Of a stretch of 43,877 bases of DNA, positions 41,764 through 43,877 are shown piece by piece. Both the position numbers and the translations under genes were made by a program. Numbering within the stretch: position 1 is the stretch's first letter; every line of letters begins with the position of its first letter. The notes below the pieces were generated by a model. The model was not told where the DNA came from. It saw nothing but the letters and a program-made list of their open reading frames with translations, and did no database searches. The stretch covers positions 1-43,877 of the forward strand of contig JABDGP010000021.1 of the NCBI GenBank assembly GCA_013285945.1, read 5' to 3'. The stretch comes from Bacteroidota bacterium (GTDB lineage Bacteria; Bacteroidota; Bacteroidia; Cytophagales; Cyclobacteriaceae).

Positions 41764-42520
41764 AATAATCAGGAGCATGCAATAGGCGGCTTCCATACCA
41801 GGAGAACATTTCGCCATCCACAAGCAGGATTTTTGATTTAGGTAATACCTGCTGAAGTTCATCTATATGTTTTTCCTTAAAAGGAAAGGGCTCAGATGAA
41901 AGAAGGATAACCTCGGGAGAAAGTTTGATTATGCTCTCTAAGGTCAGTTCGGGATATCTCCCCTGGTCTATACAATTCACTAATCCGATTTTTGAAATCA
42001 TTGAGTCAATGAAAGTGTCTTTTCCGGCTGCCATCCACGGCTTTTTCCAAATAATATAAAGAGTTTGTAGTGGTTCAAATCGCTTTACATTCTCAAACCT
42101 ATTATTGATGTCTTCCATTAAGGAATTTGCTTTTGCCCGGGCGTCAATCAGATTGCCTATCCCGCTAATCATTTGCATTGCACTTTCCCAATTGGTGATG
42201 TCGCTCATCCACACAGGATATTTTGAAGATAATTGCCTGATTCCCTCAATCTCGTTTTCTTCTTTATTGCCAATAATCAGGTCAGGCCGGAGTTCATCAA
42301 TCACATCTAAATGAAATATTTTAGTACCTCCCACTTTCGGTTTGGCCTTGTACCAACTATCGGGGTGGACACAAAATTTTGTAACGCCAACAACGCGGTC
42401 AGAAACTCCCAAATCATAAAGCAATTCGGTTTGAGACGGAACTAGCGAGACGATTCGCTGCGGAGGAAAGTTGAATTCTATTGTACGGCCCAGCTGATCA
42501 AAGCACTGCTTTACTTTCAT
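41744..42520 (-). CDS. Helical-backbone metal-receptor protein (BtuF/FepB-like, possibly cytoplasmic)
   Basis: A 258-residue periplasmic-binding-protein class III fold (BtuF-like), which binds cobalamin or metal-chelate ligands. From the ATG at 42520 the sequence is MKVKQCFDQLGRTIEFNFPPQRIVSLVPSQTELLYDLG. Also visible are GVTKFCVHPDSWYKAKPKVGGTKIFHLDVIDELRPDLIIGNKEEN and LSPEVILLSSEPFPF. No signal peptide or lipobox is seen at this start; upstream starts at 42541 and 42589 add no signal either. Such signal-less copies next to no ABC transporter occur in Bacteroidota (recollection). Its start overlaps the end of the PAS kinase gene by 23 bp, and its 3' end overlaps aroA. Confidence 0.85.
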   Translation of the reverse strand: MKVKQCFDQLGRTIEFNFPPQRIVSLVPSQTELLYDLGVSDRVVGVTKFCVHPDSWYKAKPKVGGTKIFHLDVIDELRPDLIIGNKEENEIEGIRQLSSKYPVWMSDITNWESAMQMISGIGNLIDARAKANSLMEDINNRFENVKRFEPLQTLYIIWKKPWMAAGKDTFIDSMISKIGLVNCIDQGRYPELTLESIIKLSPEVILLSSEPFPFKEKHIDELQQVLPKSKILLVDGEMFSWYGSRLLHAPDYFNSLAL

Positions 42521-43592
42521 TGCCCGAAAGTACAGTGGCATGCGCTGAAAACGCAAAATTGGGTAAGCTAATTTTGAACTGCGTGCCAATACCTAACTGA
42601 GATTCCACTTGAATTGAACCCTTCAGTCGTTCAATAGTGTCTTTAACGATATGAAGACCCAGGCCAGTACCGGGCGCCTCAGTATTAGCGCGGAAAAAGA
42701 TATCAAAAATACGGCCGATGCTTTCCTTAGCAATTCCAATTCCGTTATCGGAAATCATTAGCTCCAGGTTTTCTTCTGTTACTTTTGCAAGAATCTGTAT
42801 CCGGGAGCTTACTTTTTTCAAATCCGAATACTTAACGGCATTGGAAAGTATGTTCCCAATGACTGTTTTTACACGTAGTGGATCGGAGAAAAGATCCGCT
42901 TCCTTAATGCAATCCAATTCAAAGCGAATGCCCGAAGCGTTAGGATAGTTCTTTAACGAATCGATTTCCGCCTCCAACATTGCGCGCAGGTCAATCTTCT
43001 CATTTGATACCGCCATTTTGCCCACACGATAGAGATGGTTAACCTCTTCGATCAGGGATTCAAGCTTATCAAGTGTGTCGCGGACCATCTGAAAATACTT
43101 AGTCCGGTCTGCTCCGTTTGCGTGCTCCAAAAGATTCATCAGGCCCATAGCCGAATGGATCGGGGCACGGAGATCGTGTGTGGTCTTGAAGATAAATTGA
43201 TCGAGATGCTCTTTTTCCCTTTCGAGCTCAAGGTTTTCCCGTTTGCGGGAAGTAATATCATGAAGCATGATCACGAGGCCGCGAATCTCATGGTGAGCAA
43301 CACGGTTAGCCACCGAAACGTCAAAATAAACGTCTTCGCCTACAGCTGATTTTAAATGAATTTCAGCATACTTTGATTTACCTGCCTGCTCAAGGCAATT
43401 TCTCCATTGGTCGCGCTTTTCTGCCGGAGCGAACTCGAAAACATTTTTGCCGGCAACGGCTACTGGTTTTAAACCCAATATGGATTCTACGGCCGAAGAC
43501 GAATACCGGATGTTGTATTGCTCGTCGGTAACCAGAACAATAGCCCTGGAATCTTCAAAAAGTTCCTGTAAAAAATTCTCTGACTTTATCAT
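42498..43592 (-). CDS. PAS-domain sensor histidine kinase
   Basis: A 364-residue soluble kinase with no transmembrane segment. A PAS domain occupies about residues 8-125 (RAIVLVTDEQYNIRYSSSAVESILGLKPVAVAGKNVFEF, DVSVANRVAHHEIRGLVIMLHDIT). HisKA contains FIFKTTHDLRAPIHSAMG with His139. The ATPase domain has N box IGNILSNAVKYSD, G1 ISDNGIGIAKES, F box IFDIFFRANTE and G2 GTGLGLHIVKDTI. A YfiR-family protein is encoded 76 bp upstream in the same direction. The response regulator is not adjacent. The PAS ligand cannot be inferred. Confidence 0.92.
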   Translation of the reverse strand: MIKSENFLQELFEDSRAIVLVTDEQYNIRYSSSAVESILGLKPVAVAGKNVFEFAPAEKRDQWRNCLEQAGKSKYAEIHLKSAVGEDVYFDVSVANRVAHHEIRGLVIMLHDITSRKRENLELEREKEHLDQFIFKTTHDLRAPIHSAMGLMNLLEHANGADRTKYFQMVRDTLDKLESLIEEVNHLYRVGKMAVSNEKIDLRAMLEAEIDSLKNYPNASGIRFELDCIKEADLFSDPLRVKTVIGNILSNAVKYSDLKKVSSRIQILAKVTEENLELMISDNGIGIAKESIGRIFDIFFRANTEAPGTGLGLHIVKDTIERLKGSIQVESQLGIGTQFKISLPNFAFSAHATVLSGNESKAVL

Positions 43593-43668
43593 TTGTCAAC
43601 ACATTAAAATTCAAACCCACTTCACTTAGATAAAATCAGACGATACCGAAGAATTTACACTGTTTAGT

Positions 43669-43877
43669 TTATATCAAAATAGCCATACTGCTGAGCTGAC
43701 CGGCAACCTTAAGAGAGGCCCCGTTCATGGAAGCCTGGTTGATCTCAAACTTAAGTTTGTCGTCAATCACTTTTAAGTTGATACAGCTTCCTTTTTTGCC
43801 AAGGTTGAAGCTATCCGTAATAGTAAGAACAGGTTTGCCAGACACTGCATTTTTCACATTTTCAAACTCTTTGCTTT
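43669..43877 (-). CDS. YfiR-family (DUF4154) protein, C-terminal part (partial)
   Basis: The frame is open to the window edge; 69 codons are visible, so the N-terminus is missing. The visible sequence reads (S)KEFENVKNAVSGKPVLTITDSFN, GKKGSCINLKVIDDKLKFEINQ and NGASLKVAGQLSSMAILI. This matches the end of YfiR/DUF4154: 'xVLTIsDxxxFxxxGGxInFxxxxxxxxFEIN...AxxagLkisSkLLxLA'. In Pseudomonas YfiR is the periplasmic repressor of the diguanylate cyclase YfiN; in Bacteroidota such proteins often accompany sensor kinases (recollection). A kinase is directly downstream here, which supports this pairing. Confidence 0.75.
   Translation of the reverse strand, partial: SKEFENVKNAVSGKPVLTITDSFNLGKKGSCINLKVIDDKLKFEINQASMNGASLKVAGQLSSMAILI

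Noticed and set aside
1..43877. CRISPR array, tRNA/rRNA genes, insertion sequence, prophage
   Set aside because: No regularly spaced direct repeats, cloverleaf-like stretches, transposase or integrase motifs, or phage structural genes were seen in any intergenic region.

Overview
The window comes from a Bacteroidota chromosome, most probably the Cytophagia/Cytophagales branch (my inference). Signs of this are weak or absent Shine-Dalgarno sites, TAnnTTTG-like -7 boxes (for example TACCTTTG at 13223-13230), one-component LytTR signalling, a TPR-repeat sensor kinase with an HDFR-type phospho-acceptor box, a CreD operon with a small winged-helix regulator, a very large OstA-like LptD, and a lysyl-tRNA synthetase with a C-terminal extension. 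Base composition looks even throughout. I saw no insertion sequence, prophage, rRNA, tRNA or CRISPR array.

Layout. 1-2862 (minus): a truncated secreted beta-propeller protein and an FAD oxidoreductase with no normal start codon. 2964-7487 (plus): a secreted M20D amidohydrolase, a YceI protein, then a membrane protein, winged-helix regulator and CreD unit carrying two matching operators. 7537-10191 (minus): TPR sensor kinase behind a clear terminator. 10293-13083 (minus): P5C dehydrogenase, a YjjG-like HAD phosphatase and an ArsR-type regulator. 13250-16739: a secreted carboxypeptidase-regulatory-like protein, a LytS/LytT-type two-component pair, and a divergent secreted alpha/beta hydrolase, with repeated TTGACCAAT boxes in the shared promoter region. 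16833-17168: a tail-less SSB, flanked by a hairpin repeat. 17175-17620 holds the only long stretch without an intact gene; in it lies a methyltransferase pseudogene fragment.

17621-22720 (plus) is a tight run of accessory genes: extradiol dioxygenase, Rossmann epimerase-like protein, DUF3052, DUF1801, ABC exporter, GNAT and YciI. 22737-28303 (minus) holds a YncE-like propeller and PriA followed by an OmpR-type regulator and its kinase. 28458-36186 is mostly envelope and metabolism: MgtC, SirB1-like protein, acyl-CoA carboxylase beta subunit, MCE/MlaD protein, murein amidase, and divergent LptD. 36190-41763 holds LysS, proline dehydrogenase, AroB, a tiny membrane protein and AroA. 41744-43877 (minus) holds a BtuF-like metal-receptor protein, a PAS histidine kinase and the C-terminus of a YfiR-family protein.

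Functional themes: both steps of proline-to-glutamate oxidation are present but unlinked (PRODH at 39.1 kb, P5CDH at 11.9 kb). Two shikimate enzymes are neighbours. MlaD, amidase and LptD form an envelope block. Four sensor kinases lie within 36 kb. No clearly new defence or mobile system was found. The most informative structures are regulatory: the CreD operators, the LytTR-like repeats, and the palindromes between the amidase and lptD.
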